This document shows, in pieces, positions 23,767 through 45,108 of a stretch of DNA of 64,000 bases (the first letter of the stretch is position 1; each line of letters opens with the position of its first letter). A model generated the notes under the pieces. It was not told the DNA's origin. It made no database searches and saw nothing but the letters and a program-made list of their open reading frames with translations. The DNA is from Aculops lycopersici (lineage: Eukaryota; Arthropoda; Arachnida; Trombidiformes; Eriophyidae), in the NCBI GenBank assembly GCA_015350385.1, contig WNKI01000001.1:7341433-7405432 (forward strand), read 5' to 3'. The position numbers and the translations under genes are program-made.

Positions 23767-25044
23767 TTACAGTATTGCATACAAATTCTTTGTTCTATTT
23801 AGTCTATAATGACTAATTCGAAATACACTAAGTATCTCGGAAAATGCCTGCTCGTCCCAAACTGATCTAGCCGTGTTAGTTCGATCGAATGGTTCCTCGA
23901 TACAAATCCATCTCCAATGTGTTGGCCTATTTTTGCTATTGTGAAAACTACGCGCCTGCTCCTTATCAATGATACAACCTAATCTAATTGAGATGACATC
24001 AACGGCAAACCTGAAAATGTAGGAAAAATAATATAAAAACCCCAACAACAGGTCGCCTAGTGAGTCCCTATTTCTAGATTCAAAATTAGGTAGTTGCTCT
24101 AATAGATCCAATCGTTTAATATCTGAATTTTGTTTAAACACATCTGGCATGAGTTTTTGCAACGAGGGTAGGACGGGCGGACTACAACCGCATTGTAGAT
24201 AATGGATGACCATTAGAACTAGACTGTAGCTTGAGAGTGTTTTGTTGTAGGCGTCGTTGATTTTATTCTTGCGAGCCCACAGTTTGATCACGATGACAAG
24301 TGGTTGGACTCTGCGATCGACTGATTGCATCGAATTGTATTTGGATACAACATTTGAATATGAATATGAATGTGTTTATAAACACAGGTGATTGGGAAGA
24401 AATGAGATAGAGCGAAGTTAGTAGGTGTTTAGTAGGTAGTTGTGATGTCGCTAGGTCCCGTGGTGATCATCTTGGGCGTGACAAGTGTGCAACAGGTGTT
24501 GTTGTGAAAAGAAAAGGTCTTATTGAAATATATATATATACTTACGCCGTGTGTAACAATTTATCAGGTGGGTATTTCGAATTCCAACACTATTGTTCAC
24601 ATTCAAGTCCACCACTACAGCTGAAGATGCATCCTCAAATCTTAAGAGGGGAACTTTGGCTAAAATTAAATGGGGCCTACGGACAAAATCATATTGTATT
24701 ATTTGCTCGCGAACGAAACGCAAAACAGGTAAAGCTTCGCTTGATTGATCAATTTCCCTATCTGAGATCACTAAACACATATCAACATCGCTATTATTGT
24801 TTCCTAAATTATTGATTGAACTACCAACAATATATAAATCAATGGGTTGCCTAAAGCATCTTCTTAGAATATTATATAGTCGCTCGCGAAGCTTTGCCTT
24901 TTGTATATAAGTTTCACTTGATTGCCTAACTCTAAGAAAAGTATCGTACATTTGCCTAGTGATTCCAGTGGTTGGGGTTTCTTGGTTTGTCGATGATGAT
25001 CTCGGGCTCTGACTTTGACTTTGACATTGAGATCGGTTTTCCAT
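23767..25044 (-). CDS. GLD-2-type cytoplasmic poly(A) polymerase (two exons)
   Basis: Non-canonical poly(A) polymerase of the GLD-2/TENT2 family, which lengthens mRNA tails in the cytoplasm. Exon 1 is 24546-25044 and exon 2 is 23767-24320. The 225-bp intron has donor C|GTAAGT and acceptor AATCAG, and the join yields CYTRLDRRVQPLV, matching family spacing without gap. The product is 350 aa. The nucleotidyltransferase core has GSS at residues 74-76, catalytic SDVD with Asp86 and Asp88, and a third Asp at 146 (VVVDLNV). The central domain follows (KTLSSYSLVLMVIHYLQ, LGDLLLGFLYYF). Near the C terminus is the family block CIEEPFDRTNTAR. The N terminus is short (about 45 Ser/Gln-rich residues) and there is no RNA-binding domain, as usual for GLD-2, which relies on partner proteins. 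It appears intact. Confidence 0.93.
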
Positions 25045-26622
25045 GTTAATATGATAATATATTTATTGTTGTTGTTGTTATTGTTTTGTTTTAATTTGTG
25101 ACTTGTATCATGAGCCGACGACAATTGAGCAGAGAATAGAATGGGTGACGGAGACGTCGAAGACAGAATCCGTGGCCTTGCAGACATCGCCACCACTTCT
25201 TATATAGTGAAACTCCACTCCTGAATTGCCGCCACTTATCTTATCTCGAGCGGCTCAATCGGCGACGAGTTGCATTTTGCAATTGCATCACTATTGTGTG
25301 TGTGTTGATAGCTCTTTTGTGCACTCAGCAGCTAGCTAGCTAGCTCGCTCGCTCGCCAGAGACCACACATGAACGAGCTGAATTGGCGAGCTGAACAACC
25401 TGTTGAGTTGGTGGTTCCAGTCAATCAGCGATGGCAACGACGATGCCATCGACAGAGACAACGACAATCATCTCCTCTCGTCGTCGCGTCTCGTCTAGGG
25501 CTCGCACTGTCGAGATAGCTGCTCGACCGTGGTTTCGGTCTTGGCGGCCGCCTCTGTTTGAACGAGGACTCATACAAACTTCGTACAACTTTCTCGACTC
25601 AAGATGCGAGTTTAAATTCTACGAAGGCGAAAAGAATGTGTTTGTACGATTTAAAATTACCAGCGCAAGGTGAGACAAAAGGGGGAAGGCAGTGGCACTT
25701 TTGCCATCGACGCGCGCACTTGTTGCTGGCAGCAAAGGCAGCGGTATCGGGCCAGGGCAATGTTGGTGTGCAGCAACAGCATACAAGCATCCACACACAA
25801 GCAACAAGTGGTCCCGGTGAGGTTACCATAGGGAAGAAGCGGCGGCCGCAGAAGCAGCACAGCAAGTCAGAAGCAGAGGCAGCAACAGCAACAGCAACGA
25901 CGACGAAGTTGAAGTTTAAGAAGAAGAGAGAGAGAGAAAGAAGAAACTGAGAAGCGGGAGAAGAAGCAGCAACAGGTGAGTTCTTGTGCATGTTGCTGTC
26001 CTGTTATTGCCAGTTTTGCCGTGGCCGCCGCCGTTGCAAGTTACAGGTTGTCGTTGCTGCCTTTGCTGCTCACAACTCATACCAAGAAGTAGGACAAGAA
26101 AATACATGAAAACAGAAAGCCAATTGCAAGTCGACCGCAAAGAGCTCAAGTTCGATCCGATTGTTCGGTCGTCGTCGTCGTCGTTGTCGAATGTGGCCAT
26201 AGAATTTCCTCCATTGCCTTGCTTAACTTTTCTAGCATCAATAGATGTTGTCAGTCTTTCCCAACCAGACAAGAGTTTGCATTTTGACTGAGTTAACATT
26301 TTCAAGAAGCCAGAAGGATATATAAAACAGCACCGGTAAAATAATAATTTCAGCAGCAGCAACAACAACAACATCGAAAATCCAGGTGACAGGTGAGCGC
26401 AAAAATTATCACTTAACTCACCTGGTTTCGTGCAAATGGAAATTTGCAAATCTGCACCAATACTCAAGTTATAACTCAAGATTATCAATCGATGATTAAT
26501 TGATTAATCAATCAATCGATCTATGAAATAAAATAGAATACAGTAGTGCATAAGCAAGTTGTTAAAACTCACATGTGATCACTAGTAAAATCAACCCAAC
26601 AACCAGAAAGAAATGAGACAAG
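25045..26622. other. Divergent region between GLD-2 and Toll
   Basis: No supported coding gene. Both promoters must lie here. A TATATAAAA at about 26319-26327 could be the Toll TATA box. Alternatively a donor-like AACAG|GTGAGT at 25971-25981 and an acceptor-like TTTCAG near 26349-26354 would make the TATA-like word part of a leader intron. Purine-rich GA repeats occur near 25925-25945. Confidence 0.4.
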
Positions 26623-28102
26623 ATGAGTTTAAATCACGAAGAAAATATAAGCAATTATAAATTTGACCGCAACATTAAGGGTGACACTAACTATAACCAC
26701 GACCATCATAATCATAATCACAACCACAACCACAACGATGCGTTTAGAGAGTCATCAATAGTCATCTTTCCAAACTCTAGAATTAGGGTGAAGAAGCGGA
26801 AGAGGTTGTTATATTTAATCAAAAGGAGTGAGCGTCAAAGAAATGTAGATTTATTTAACCAATCACTTGTTGTTATATTAATAGTGTGCCTGTTATTTCC
26901 AAGCTCAATCCTAACCCTTGACTCGCCTGTTAAACTCGAGCGAAATCGGGACAAGTGGCGACCCCAGAGTTCAAGTTCTGCGAGTGCCACCTCAAATACG
27001 AATACGAATACGAATACAAACGCAAATGTAAATGTGAATATAAATTCAAGTCATAACTTAGCATCACCGACATCGACAACAACAACAACAACAACAAGCC
27101 ATCAAAATGAGAGATCAACTAGAACCAGGCGCATTGCGGGCGAAACTCATCACATCACCTGTCCGCCAAGTCGCCTGCTCAATCAACTCTTGCCGCCCAA
27201 TTACCTGGGCTCGCCGGCAACAAGCGGTCGGCCTGCAATGGCACGGGCCACTTGCGACTGTACCCCAGATTTGTTTGGCTGGCACGCTACCTGTTACCTG
27301 GGCAGCTCGCCAACGGGCGCCACGAGCTCGTTGAACCAAAATGCCCAAGTGTCTCCAGGTTCCGGATCAACAAGACAACGAGTTGGTGGTGGCGGCGGCA
27401 GTAGCTCGCTATTCTCTAATTTTGGCGCAGGAACCTCGTCGAGCAGCTCGAGGGATCAAACGCAATCTAACTTGCACAAGAGAATCCACAGGTCGCCGGC
27501 CCACTGGATGGGAATGGAGCGGCCGGTTCCCCTAGGTTGGCATCGGAATCTTAGTAGCGAGTCGCCAAGCGAGAATCGCGCCTCGTCGTCGCCACAAGCC
27601 TCCGACCACACGAACTCGGCTTCGGAGTCTTTGGAGGGTTTTGGCGACGAATCTTCGTCATCACTGATGATGCACCAGCCATCATCTGTTTCAACAAGTG
27701 ACTTCAATGGCTCCAACCTGACATCTGTAGGCGGCAGTAATAATACTAATCAAGTTCATGAGTCACTTGGTGATGTGATAGTAGTGTCGGCCAGTAACTC
27801 GATCCCGTCGCACCTGCAGATGAAACAACTGGCTCCGGGCCAACAGACACTACAGCGTAGGACACAATGGAATCATACTGTTGAACAACAAAACACACAA
27901 CAAAATCAGGCAGCAACAGGTAGCTCGAACAACATTGATCACAACAACAACATCAACCATAATATCAATAGCAATCAAAACAACAATCACTTCATGTTTC
28001 AAACTGTTCCAGTTCTATTCAGTATCAAGTATACGAGAAACAACATGATTGAAATCGACTGTGATCAAGCGGCGCCAAACTACAAGCCCGCAATGTTTCA
28101 AG
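26623..28102 (+). CDS. Giant Toll-like receptor, N-terminal exon
   Basis: First coding exon, 493 codons plus one base, ending at donor CAAG|GTAAGT. The ATG at 26623 starts an unusually long 80-residue His/Asn-rich and then basic N region before a single hydrophobic stretch at residues 81-97, which should act as a signal peptide or signal anchor; no Met lies between. After that come poly-Thr/Asn/Ser sequence and a cluster of Cys (about 185-228, including CDC and CYLG). A Ser-rich low-complexity linker follows, then an ordered segment, VPVLFSIKYTRNNMIEIDCD, typical of the first strand of a Toll ectodomain. Joining to 36518 in phase 1 gives FQGFNVSD and continues with the NCQLP block seen in Toll N-terminal caps, which supports one gene. 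Confidence 0.8.
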
Positions 28103-36517
<8,415 letters not shown>

Positions 36518-39500
36518 GATTTAACGTGAGCGACGTAACCGCTTACACCTTTAATAACTGCCAATTGCCAAACATTCCCTTCAGCGTGCTATTGCCAAAT
36601 CCGCGCGGCCTGACGCCAGCCACGAGAAATAATGCTAATAGTGCGTCTGCCTCATCAGGTAACACAAATGGTTCGGTTAGAGAGTCGAGAGTCAAAAGTT
36701 TGACGATCAATTTGAACACAATTGTTGAGCAACGAACGCTAATTAGTTTGCTTACTGGCTTGGATAACTTGGAAGACTTGCAACTCAACTACATGCAACT
36801 AAACTTGGCCAACTTTGAGCCAGATCTCGACTCGGATCCCACCAACGCGGCCAGCCTGGCCGACGATCCATCTATATCTACATCCATATTGCCAAGCGGA
36901 AGTAGTTCCCCTGGCTCGAGTTCAACTCAGCCACTGGCTAATCCCTCTACTTCCTTTACAATTGTGAAGCCCCTAACTCAAGGAACCACGGAGGCTTCCG
37001 GTTTGTCGTCATCATCTTCGCTATCGAGCTCGACGCCAAGTAGTTTTAGCTCGACAACAACAACAACAACAACGACCACAACGCCATCAACAACCACAAC
37101 CACTACGACTCAACCACCTGCAACAACTCAACTGGTGGTTACGTCGCCAGCTAGCACCACAAGTCAACCACCTGTTATCACACAATCTCGACCACAACCG
37201 ACCACAACTACAGTAAGTGGAGGGCAGCGCGCGTCGGCGGGCCAGCAGTCGGCCTTCCCTACGATAACCATGGCGCCACCAACTGTTGCGCAACCAACGA
37301 GCCCGACGACTCAGAGGACAAGGCAGAAGATAAGGCCAGTTTTGAGCTCCTCGTCCTCAGTGCCAACAACAACAACAACCACCACCTCAGCAACAGGATC
37401 TGTATCGGCTTCAACAGGTGGCCAGAGCACCACTCAGTCGAGACCCCTGATAGCGCTTGGCGCTCCTCGCGGATTAATGCACGCGCAGTCCACAGGTATC
37501 CCGATAACGGTAAATGTTACGTCGCTTCCGCCTGCAAGCGGAAATGGAGTGGTAGGCAGTCAGCCAGCCAGCACAACTTCCGCCTCACACTCCTCAACAA
37601 GCGCAAGCTCGAGCTCCTCGCCGGCACCTCAGCCTGCGAGTCAGCTGGTGACGACGATGGTGCCAAGCGTCTCGTTAGCCACGGCAGCTGCCACACTCAG
37701 AGGAAGTGCCAATGCTGCTTTGCTTACCACTCAGTCGGGACCAAATGGCAGCAGCAACAATTCCAATGGCGATAACCAAATTTTTGCAACCACCACTCAC
37801 AGTCACCACAACCATCACCCGAGACTAAAGCAGCAGAATCAGTCAAACACAATTTCGGTGCTACAGAATCAACCAATTTTGTACACGAGCAATACACCAG
37901 CGCCGACGACTCAATTTAGTGGCGGAAATTTCATCGCTCCCAGATCCTCCAATAGTCAGCCAGCGATTGTGTCAACCTCTGTTTCCTCTTCAGTTTCATC
38001 GTCGGTGTCCGCCACCAATCCACAAACTATATCACCGAGAATCAATAACATCAATGGCCAACCACAAACGTCAACACCAACAAGTGGTCGACAACAAACC
38101 CTCATAACTAGCAACTCAAATTGGCAACAATCGCAACAAAATCCTACAGTCACTATCAGCTCGTCAATCTCAAGCACAAATTCGCGGCCACCGCCCATCA
38201 ATCCGTCGGCTGGAATGCGATTAAGTTTTCCAACTACAACAACATCGACATCAACAAGTGGCGCACAAAATACCAATAACCAGCAATTTGGCTATTCGCA
38301 GTCGGACTCACCCTCGTCGTCGTCGTCGTCATCGTCATCGACGACGACCGCGACATCCACAACTAGCTCGCCAATGCACTGGAGCATGCCATTTTCAACA
38401 AGTGGCGGTCAGTTTCGTTCCCAGTCTCAATCGCCGGCGACGACAACTTTGAGTTCAAATTCAGTTAGCTCGCCGCAGGACTTGAGCTTGTTGGCTCCTG
38501 TCAACACGCCCGCCTATGCGATCAATTCAAATGCTGGCAATTTTGGCATTCGCACACCAACAGGTAGTAGTGGCAATGGCAATAATAATAATAATAATTA
38601 TAATAATAACCAACCATTCAGACCGAATGGCAATGGAAACCAGAACAACAATAATTTCCGCACATTCACCTCAACCAATGGCAACAACAATAATAACAAC
38701 CTGTGGTCTCTTGGTGGAAACTCGAGACGCAACAACCAACAGCCCCCTGCCACGACCACCCAAGCAACCGGAAGCGGCGGCGAGTTCATTGCAGCCGGCG
38801 GCAGGTTGTACACAAACCAGCCCTCGACTCAGGGCTCAAATGCTGCCGCGCCAACGACCACAACTCGCAGGCAACAATTTGCTAGCTCGCCAACCTCGCA
38901 ATCCTTTGGAACCAGCCGCCTCTCTTCGACAGAGGTTTCGTTTGCCGACTCGGGCGCCAGTGTTGATGGCGAGGATTTCGGCCTACGGGGTGGCGGTAGC
39001 ACAACGATGGCAGCTTCAAACAATCAGCTGAGACGAAAGCGACGAATGGCCGAGGAGTTTGAGTTATCATTTGGTGAGCTTTTGCCTAGTTTGAAGTCAT
39101 TGAAATTGGAGTCGTTCATTGATTTAAGTAGCAGCGCCAGTGGAAAACGACAACCTCACAGACAACAACAGAGAGCTCAAGCGAGATTTAGGCGGCAATT
39201 CAATCCAAATGATATGCCTGAAAAGGATGAAAGTCATTTACATGAATCCGAATCGGATGCCCTGAATAGTGACCCAAATTCGGGCGAGACACTTGTTGCT
39301 GACGAAACAAGTGTCCATCATAACTCTGTGATGGCCAGTGGAGATTCAAGCGGGGACTCGAGCGAAGAGTCCTCGGTTTCTCTCGGCTCCTCGCCTGCAA
39401 ACTCCCTTTCCAGTATCGTGGAACGCGACTCACCTGTTGACTTCACCACATCCCCAAATTCATGGGACCAGGACTCCTCGACTGCAAGCTCCATTTCAGT

Positions 39501-42500
39501 CGTTGATCCGCAGGCGACAAACGAATCGCGGCAGCAACAGCAACAACAAACTCAACAGGTGCAGCCAAAGGTGAGACACCTATCGCTGCTCTTGGTCAAG
39601 ATGTTCAGCAAACTCAACAGGCTCAAAGTGCTGCAACTATCTAGCAATGATATTCCCTATTGGCCAGACAATGTTTTGTTTGACTCGCGCCAATCGTTGA
39701 CTAGATTATATCTGATCTCAAATAATCTACGTCAAATGGGCAAGAGTTCCCTCGCAAACTTGAGCGAGTTGCACACTTTAGATTTGAGCTCAAATCAACT
39801 ACGTCAATTAAGTGGCGAGTTATTCAAGGATTTAAGTAGTTTGAAGAACCTGAGAGCAGTGCGCAATTTATTTAGGAGTCTACCTGGCAAATTGTTTGCT
39901 CGAATTAATTCAAGCAATTCCACTTCAACTAATGGCAAGTTTGCCAACAAATTAGAAAGTGTTGACTTCAGCAAAAATCGCTACCTAACCCAATTGTCGG
40001 CGGATCTATTTGCCAGCGCACCGGCCCAGATATCTCCAATTATCAGCTTAAATTTAAGCGATTGCTCGCTGACCGATCAATTTGCCGGAAAATCACCTGA
40101 GCTTCTATTTGCCTCACTCCCTGAACTCGTTAGTTTGTCTTTGAATGGAAACAAATTCAAGGAACTAACTCAAATTCAAGGATTATTTTCGAAGAATAAT
40201 CGATTGCAACGACTGGATCTTAGCCACAATTTGCTATCCCAATCACCGAGTCCTAATTTATTTAATGCAAACGCAAGCCAGATTTTGGACTTACAATTGC
40301 ATCACAATTCATTGACTCAAATACCTGAGCAATTTCTATTCAATTTGAGGAAACTAAAGAAACTCTCGCTTGCTTATAACAAATTAACAATGTTGCAACC
40401 GAAGATGTTTTTCACAAATCAATTCTTGGAATTTCTCGACTTGAGCCACAATCAACTTGGCACATTGAACACCAGGAAGTCGAGCGAGTTGCCCTTTGGA
40501 AATGGCGCCAATCTAAAGTACCTAAACTTGAGCCACAATAACCTGACGCAATTTGATGCGGACATAACGCAAATCCAATGGCCATTCTATACTAACCTCC
40601 AAGTTTTAGATTTATCTAACAATCAATTCCAAGGACAAGTGTCGATGCCGATTTTCTATACAATAACCGACGAGATGCTGTTCAATTTGGCCTCAAATCA
40701 AATCCAAAGTGTCAATGTAGAAGCTTTGATGCAACACGAGCAAATCCTCGATAGGTACGCCTCATTTGAGAGCACATCCGGCGACTCGCCTCTATCAACA
40801 GGTGCTAGTAATCAAGCAACCGGAAGTGTTAATAGGCATGCAACTCACCAGACAAAGACGCCAACTGTTAGTATCAAGTTAACCGGAAATCCAATCTCAT
40901 GCGACTGCATGCTGGAGCCACTTGTTAGTTACACTCGCCGAGTAGCTAACGCTTTGAATCCTTCCGTTGAGGCCTCAGTTTTTGCTGGCAGCCCACCAGC
41001 AACAGGCAGCCATCAAAAGTTAACAGCAGACTCTAGATACTCGGTTTTGGATGGAGGATTAAGTGGGGGACCGGAAGGAAGCTTGGCAAAATCTGCCAGT
41101 GAAAGCCACTCCACTCAACAGCCTCAAGTTTTCTATCAGTTCCAGTTCAATGATCTATACTGCGCCCAGCCGGCCAATTTGAAACAAAAATTGCTACGCA
41201 CCATCTCTATCGGCGACCTGTTGTGTCCAATCAAAGACTCGCGCTTGTGTCCGAACCAATGTCAATGCCACTATCAGTCGGCGTTCAGGAGGGCAATCGT
41301 TGATTGCGATAATCGCCAACTAACTCAGGTGCCCGATCAGCTGACGGACGCAGCAAATTTTGTCCAATTCAATATTGAGTCTTCCTATTCCACAGGTGGC
41401 ACTAACAACTTGACTTCATCAATAATCCCAAACGTTGACAAGGTTATCATAAGACTGACCAACAACCAGTTGAGATCGATGGATCAATTGAGTAAATTAT
41501 TCTCTTTAGCCAATAGCATGAATACAATACCTCAAGTTCAGGATTCGGCAACCGGCGAATCGCGCAATAGGTTTGCTCGAGCACCAACTGGCAGTGGAAA
41601 CAATAGTAATTTGCGAACAAGAAACTCAATGGCACCAACTGGTAACAGGGTAGATGAATCGTCTCGTTTAACAGAGGAACCAGTGGCTGATCTGACAAGC
41701 GTTTCGGCACAACCACTTGTATCGTCGTCGTCTTCGTCAACGCCAGCGACCGGAAGTAGCAAGAAGATCAAGTCTCCGGTGGTGATGGCGAGAAATTTGC
41801 ATGGAACTTCGCAGCGACAACAGAGATCTAGACGTCAGGCGACAGTTGCGATTAACGGAGACACTGATGTTTCGGACTTCAATGAGCAACCATCAAATAA
41901 TGAAGATCAGCCAACTGGCGAATTGGACTCTGTTATTGCCCGAGATTTCGAATCAAGTGGAGGCTCGAACGGGAGGGATGATTCAACATTTGCATCAGCC
42001 ACAGGTCCATCAATTGATCCAGCAACAGGTGGCCAGGAGACTCCAATCATGTCAACTGCTGTGTTAGAAAGCGCCGAGCAATTTAGAACCAAGAGATATC
42101 CTCTAACTTGTGAGCTTTACCTGGATCACAATTTAATTGAAGAGTTTCCGGTTTCTTTCCTTGAAATTTTAGATCAAGTCAGGTCGTCTTCGATGCAATC
42201 CACTCAAACCCCACCTCATGCCGCGCTACCAACTCACATGCTAGAGCCTCCTATTCACGCAAAGTTAATCAACGTGCCAGATGCGGATCCAATAAGACCA
42301 TCGGCCAGCTCGACAATTAGCTCAGTCTTGGAAAGTGACTCACTCGACGGCTACAAGGACGAGACTAGCGGCAGCCATCTGTTTGGCACCGGTCGACAAC
42401 CACTTGCTCCGGAGAGAAAGGCCGCACTAATGGAGAGTATCAATCATACTGTCAGACAAAACCAGCAGCGACAACAACAACAGCACCAGGGTCAACCGGA

Positions 42501-45108
42501 AGCACAGGAACAACAGGTGGCCGGCAAGTTGTCGGTTAATCCATCGCTTGTAGTTCTATCTTTGAGGTACAACAAGCTAACCAATGTCAACGCCAAGATG
42601 CTCCAGCGTCTTAGCAAGTTGATCAAGTCGAGTAATACCAAATTGTACTTGGGACACAATCCATTCAATTGCTCAGACAACTATACACCGCCACCTGTTG
42701 AGGTGAACTCAATCGACTTGGGTGCTAGCTCGCTAGCGGGCCCGGCAAATAAGTCGATCGACGGGGAGGTGAGCATGTTGCCATTATCGCCAATGGGTGA
42801 CCATATGATGGAATCTCGTGACGCAACCTCAGGCGCCTACCTGGAGAATGCCGAGAGTTCAGGCAACAATCAAGACTTGAGCTCGTCGGCCACCAACCAG
42901 GATCCAACAAGTGTCAACGGCTCGAATGATGTTGGAAATTTCAACCAAATTATGCCTTTGGATTGTCCCGTTGGTCAATTGAAAACTTGGCTAACCCGCC
43001 ATCACTCAAGTATTGGAGATTTGGATGAGTTGTATTGCGTACACATGCCAAGCGAGTTAGCCGAACGCTTGCGCCTAGCGACAAACCAAACTAGCTCCGC
43101 CTTCTCCTCCTCGACCTCAACAATAGATCGTTTACGTAACTCCGTTAGTCCAAACTCAGTGTCTACCAACAACCATGACCATCCCTGGCCTTCGACTCTG
43201 ACAGGTGGCAATGATTTTGAGGGAACAGGAAATGCCAGTTTACCTTGGAAGAGTGAATTATTGGTCTCAAATGCAAAACTCATCGACGTGGATCTCTACG
43301 ACTTGTGTCCGTACTCCGGAAATCAGCTACTCGACGCTTCAGCCGTTGGTTTCCTCTCAGCAAAGCATCAGCAGGTGCTCATTAGTGTTGTTGTTATATT
43401 TATATTGATCTCATTGTGCCTGTTGCTGATGTTAGTTTACTTTGGCGACACGCAAACAATTCTGGCATTCATTTATATTCACATGAATCCAATTTACAGT
43501 TGTTTGCGATTGAACGAAAGCCACTTGGACGGGGAGAAGCTTTACGATGCATTTGTGAGTTACTCAAGCGCCGATCGTGATATTGTTATGGAGTTGATAG
43601 AGAAATTGGAAAACGATCCAAATACATTGTCAACAATTGGTTCGGATCATGACACTCTGCAGAGGAATCAACAAAGACAGCAAAATCAAAAGAACGGCAA
43701 GAATATAACCGACCGATCAAATGATACTCTAGTAACTGAAGCGGACTTGGCGATTTCAAGTAACCAAAATGGAAATATGAACTCGCTAAATAGAAGACAT
43801 TCGAGCAGTTCATTCAATGATTTAAGCACCATGAGCCGTTCAACATCCAGGATCATGATGAACACTGACTCTAGCGATAATTTGGGCGGAAGTGCCATTG
43901 ATGTAGCAGGTAACAATCGCTATAGTCCCAATGGTCTATCAACTAACAAGCAGCAGCAACAACAACAACAGGTGCCCGCCTATCGGTTGTGTATTCACGA
44001 GCGCGATTGGTTACCTGGCCACCTAATTAGCTGGAACATTGTAAACTCTGTTCAAAATTCTCGAAGAACCATACTGATTTTGTCCAAGGAATTCATCAAA
44101 TCGGTTTGGTTTCAAGTGGAGTTTCACACCGCCTACTATCAGATGCTAGAGGATAAAATCGATCGGCTCATTGTTATAGTCAGAGGCGAGTTGCCGCCAA
44201 AACATGAGCTGGACAAAAACCTAGCCTTCCTATTGACCACGAAGACTTATTTAACTTGGGGCGAGAAGTGGTTCTGGGAGCGACTTCACTATGCGCTGCC
44301 TCATCGCTCGAAGCCACCCCCAATAGCTAACAAGCGAGCAAAACAAGCAACACCTGTTAGCGTAGTTGAGCACCATCACCATTATACACCGAAGAAAACC
44401 AGCGGTCTTGAAGGGTCCAAGTCGAACGATTTGAACTCGACGGCCGCCAGGCAGCAACAGCAGAAGCCACTTGTTATGTCGTCCATTGGCAAGGATTGTA
44501 GCAACCTGTTGTTTCCGGCCAACAACAATAGCCAACCAACTGTGGGTTCGGCCTCGTCGAATGGAAGCTCAAGCTCGAACACAAGATCCTCGGCCTCGTC
44601 ATTTCTAAGCGGCGGATCGTCGACAGGAAATCTCTTCAATGCCACCGCCACAACCAACAACGACCTGTTGAGCGGAGGAATTAGTGGTGCTGGTGGTAAC
44701 CAGATCAAAAGTCAAGCACCACAGCCGCCAACAAACCAAACTAGACTCACTATTGGACTGACCAACGGAGACTCCTCAACGAACACTCAGTTTGGCGCCA
44801 TCGACTCGGGGCGCATCACCGCCACTTCCGGCTCGTCGTTAGCCTTCGGAGGTAGTAGTAGTGGTGGCGGCGGTAATGGTAGCGGAGGAACAGGCAGCAA
44901 TTTGACGAGCGCCGCCACTAGCAACAGAAACTCCGCCAACTTGTCGCAGCAATCATCTGGAGTCACTAGCATTATGCTCGACGGCGGAAGTGGCAGCGAA
45001 AACATGACAAGCACGGCAAACTCTCGCTTGCGAGCAAAGAAGCAAGAGAAACTTCAGAGTTTTGTCGACAAAAAGATTGCCGATCACTTCAATCTATCGG
45101 AATTGTAA
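36518..45108 (+). CDS. Giant Toll-like receptor, main exon (LRRs, TM, TIR)
   Basis: A single 8.6-kb exon encoding 2863 residues; with the first exon the receptor is 3356 aa, about three times a usual Toll. Numbering is from 36508. LRR sequence at about 64-105 is followed by a Ser/Thr/Gln/Asn-rich insert to about 849. LRR then resumes, with a second insert (881-1020) and a good LRR run at 1022-1417. A Cys-rich LRR-CT (CDC near 1465) and LRR-NT (CPNQCQC near 1585) cap pair follows, as in multi-cysteine-cluster Tolls. After more LRRs interrupted by disordered inserts and a second Cys cap comes a transmembrane helix near 2291-2312. The TIR domain starts with LYDAFVSYSS near 2346. Box 2 (RLCIHERDWLPG) lies near 2492 after a foreign ~120-residue insert, and the FW of box 3 (WGEKWFWERL) is present. 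A Ser/Gly-rich tail of over 200 residues ends the chain. Cell-surface innate immune or developmental receptor, presumably binding a Spatzle-type ligand. Confidence 0.93.

Noticed and set aside
24864..25196. 110-aa minus-strand frame overlapping the start of GLD-2
   Set aside because: It lies in a different frame from the nucleotidyltransferase core and has no domain. The GLD-2 frame begins with a proper ATG and joins exon 2 in phase.
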